Shown in pieces: positions 5,176-5,516 of a stretch of DNA of 5,516 nt. Position 1 is the stretch's first letter. The number at the start of each line of letters is the position of its first letter. This DNA comes from an uncultured Chloroflexota bacterium (lineage in GTDB: Bacteria; Chloroflexota; Limnocylindria; Limnocylindrales; Limnocylindraceae). The translations under genes were made by a program, and so were the position numbers. The stretch covers positions 1 to 5,516 of the forward strand of contig CAINCM010000169.1 in assembly GCA_903847005.1 (NCBI GenBank), given 5' to 3'. Under the pieces are notes generated by a model, which was not told where the DNA came from, did no database searches, and saw only the letters and a program-made list of their open reading frames with translations.

Positions 5176-5516
5176 CTACTCTCTGCCACGTTGGTTCGCC
5201 CCGTCCAGTGCACGTCCGGCGAGTCCGGAGATTCGTTTCAGCCCTCGCGCCGCGGCGGCGCGCCGTGCGGACTCGAGCACCGCGCGCGGCAGGCTCGGAT
5301 CCGCCCACAGCGCACTCCCCAGGCTCACCGCGACCGCGCCTGCGGAGAAGGCGTCGAGCGCATCGGCCGGCGAGCCGATGCCGCCGCCGCCGATGATTGG
5401 GAGTGCCCCGTGCGCGGCGACGATTGCGGCGAGCGCGCGTGGACGAATCAGCGGGCCGGAGAGTTCGCCGAGCCCTTCGGCGAGCGCACCTCCCGTGCGG
5501 CTACGGCGCGGAAGGA
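5176..5516 (-). CDS. pyrD: Dihydroorotate dehydrogenase, C-terminal part (start beyond right edge)
   Basis: 112 residues are visible, reading from 5514 down to a TAG at 5176-5178. The rest of the gene lies beyond the right edge. The enzyme oxidises dihydroorotate to orotate with FMN. Visible landmarks are TGGALAEGLGELSGPLIRP (7-25), which matches the GGLSGPAIRP region of class 1 enzymes. PIIGGGGI (39-46) is the glycine-rich turn near the FMN phosphate, and AGAVAVSLGSALWADP (58-73) sits where relatives have AGAxAVxVGTAxFxDP. A basic tail of about 25 residues follows. The downstream pyrE, 10 bases away on the same strand, supplies the enzyme that uses its product and strengthens the call. With only the C-terminal part visible, another FMN-dependent TIM-barrel dehydrogenase cannot be fully excluded. 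Confidence 0.8.
   Translation of the reverse strand, partial: LPRRSRTGGALAEGLGELSGPLIRPRALAAIVAAHGALPIIGGGGIGSPADALDAFSAGAVAVSLGSALWADPSLPRAVLESARRAAAARGLKRISGLAGRALDGANQRGRE

Noticed and set aside
5211..5213. ATG as a longer start of pyrE
   Set aside because: It would overlap the pyrD coding end by 38 bases and adds residues with no family likeness. The ATG at 5165 sits just after the pyrD stop.
1..5516. Defence system, prophage, CRISPR array, transposon or biosynthetic cluster
   Set aside because: Every stretch over 50 bases is covered by one of six identifiable genes, none of those classes. No tandem repeat arrays, terminal inverted repeats or transposase-like frames are visible.

Overview
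This 5.5 kb window comes from a high-GC bacterial chromosome (roughly 65% G+C by eye). It is densely packed with housekeeping and membrane genes. I see no mobile element, CRISPR array, tRNA, rRNA or phage signature. The gene content fits an aerobic, heme-A-using bacterium. The CtaA-CtaB fusion, a PyrE resembling the Thermus-type subfamily, and apparently leaderless starts together suggest Chloroflexota (Thermomicrobia-like), or less likely Actinobacteria or Deinococcota. This placement is inferred from family resemblance only.

Layout, left to right. (1) Plus strand, 1-911: the 3' part of a Sua5/YrdC threonylcarbamoyl-AMP synthase gene cut by the left edge. It is followed after 10 bases by a YczE-like membrane protein gene (922-1608), probably in the same operon. 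(2) Minus strand, 1605-3416: one long gene fusing heme A synthase (CtaA) to heme O synthase (CtaB). It converges on the membrane protein gene, and the two TAG stops overlap within a CTAG tetranucleotide. (3) Plus strand, 3464-4420: a lipoprotein with a thioredoxin-like CxxxxC domain, divergent from the heme gene across 47 bases. (4) Minus strand, 4455-5165 and 5176-5516: pyrE and the 3' end of pyrD, a two-gene pyrimidine block in the order pyrD-pyrE. It converges on the lipoprotein gene, with a small GC-rich hairpin between them.

How the genes relate. The fused protein would carry out both dedicated steps from protoheme to heme A for an aa3-type terminal oxidase. The divergent lipoprotein would sit on the outer face of the membrane. 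It could act as a thiol redox or copper-handling partner in oxidase assembly, but only its position next to the heme gene and its CxxxxC motif support this. PyrD and PyrE catalyse consecutive steps of UMP synthesis. Sua5 makes the precursor for t6A37 of tRNA. The YczE-like protein has no firm function.

I did not find a clearly new multi-gene system. The most interesting points are the heme-synthesis fusion with its asymmetric loss of one cysteine pair, the divergent redox lipoprotein, and the compact divergent region with two TANNNT boxes each exactly six bases from a start codon.
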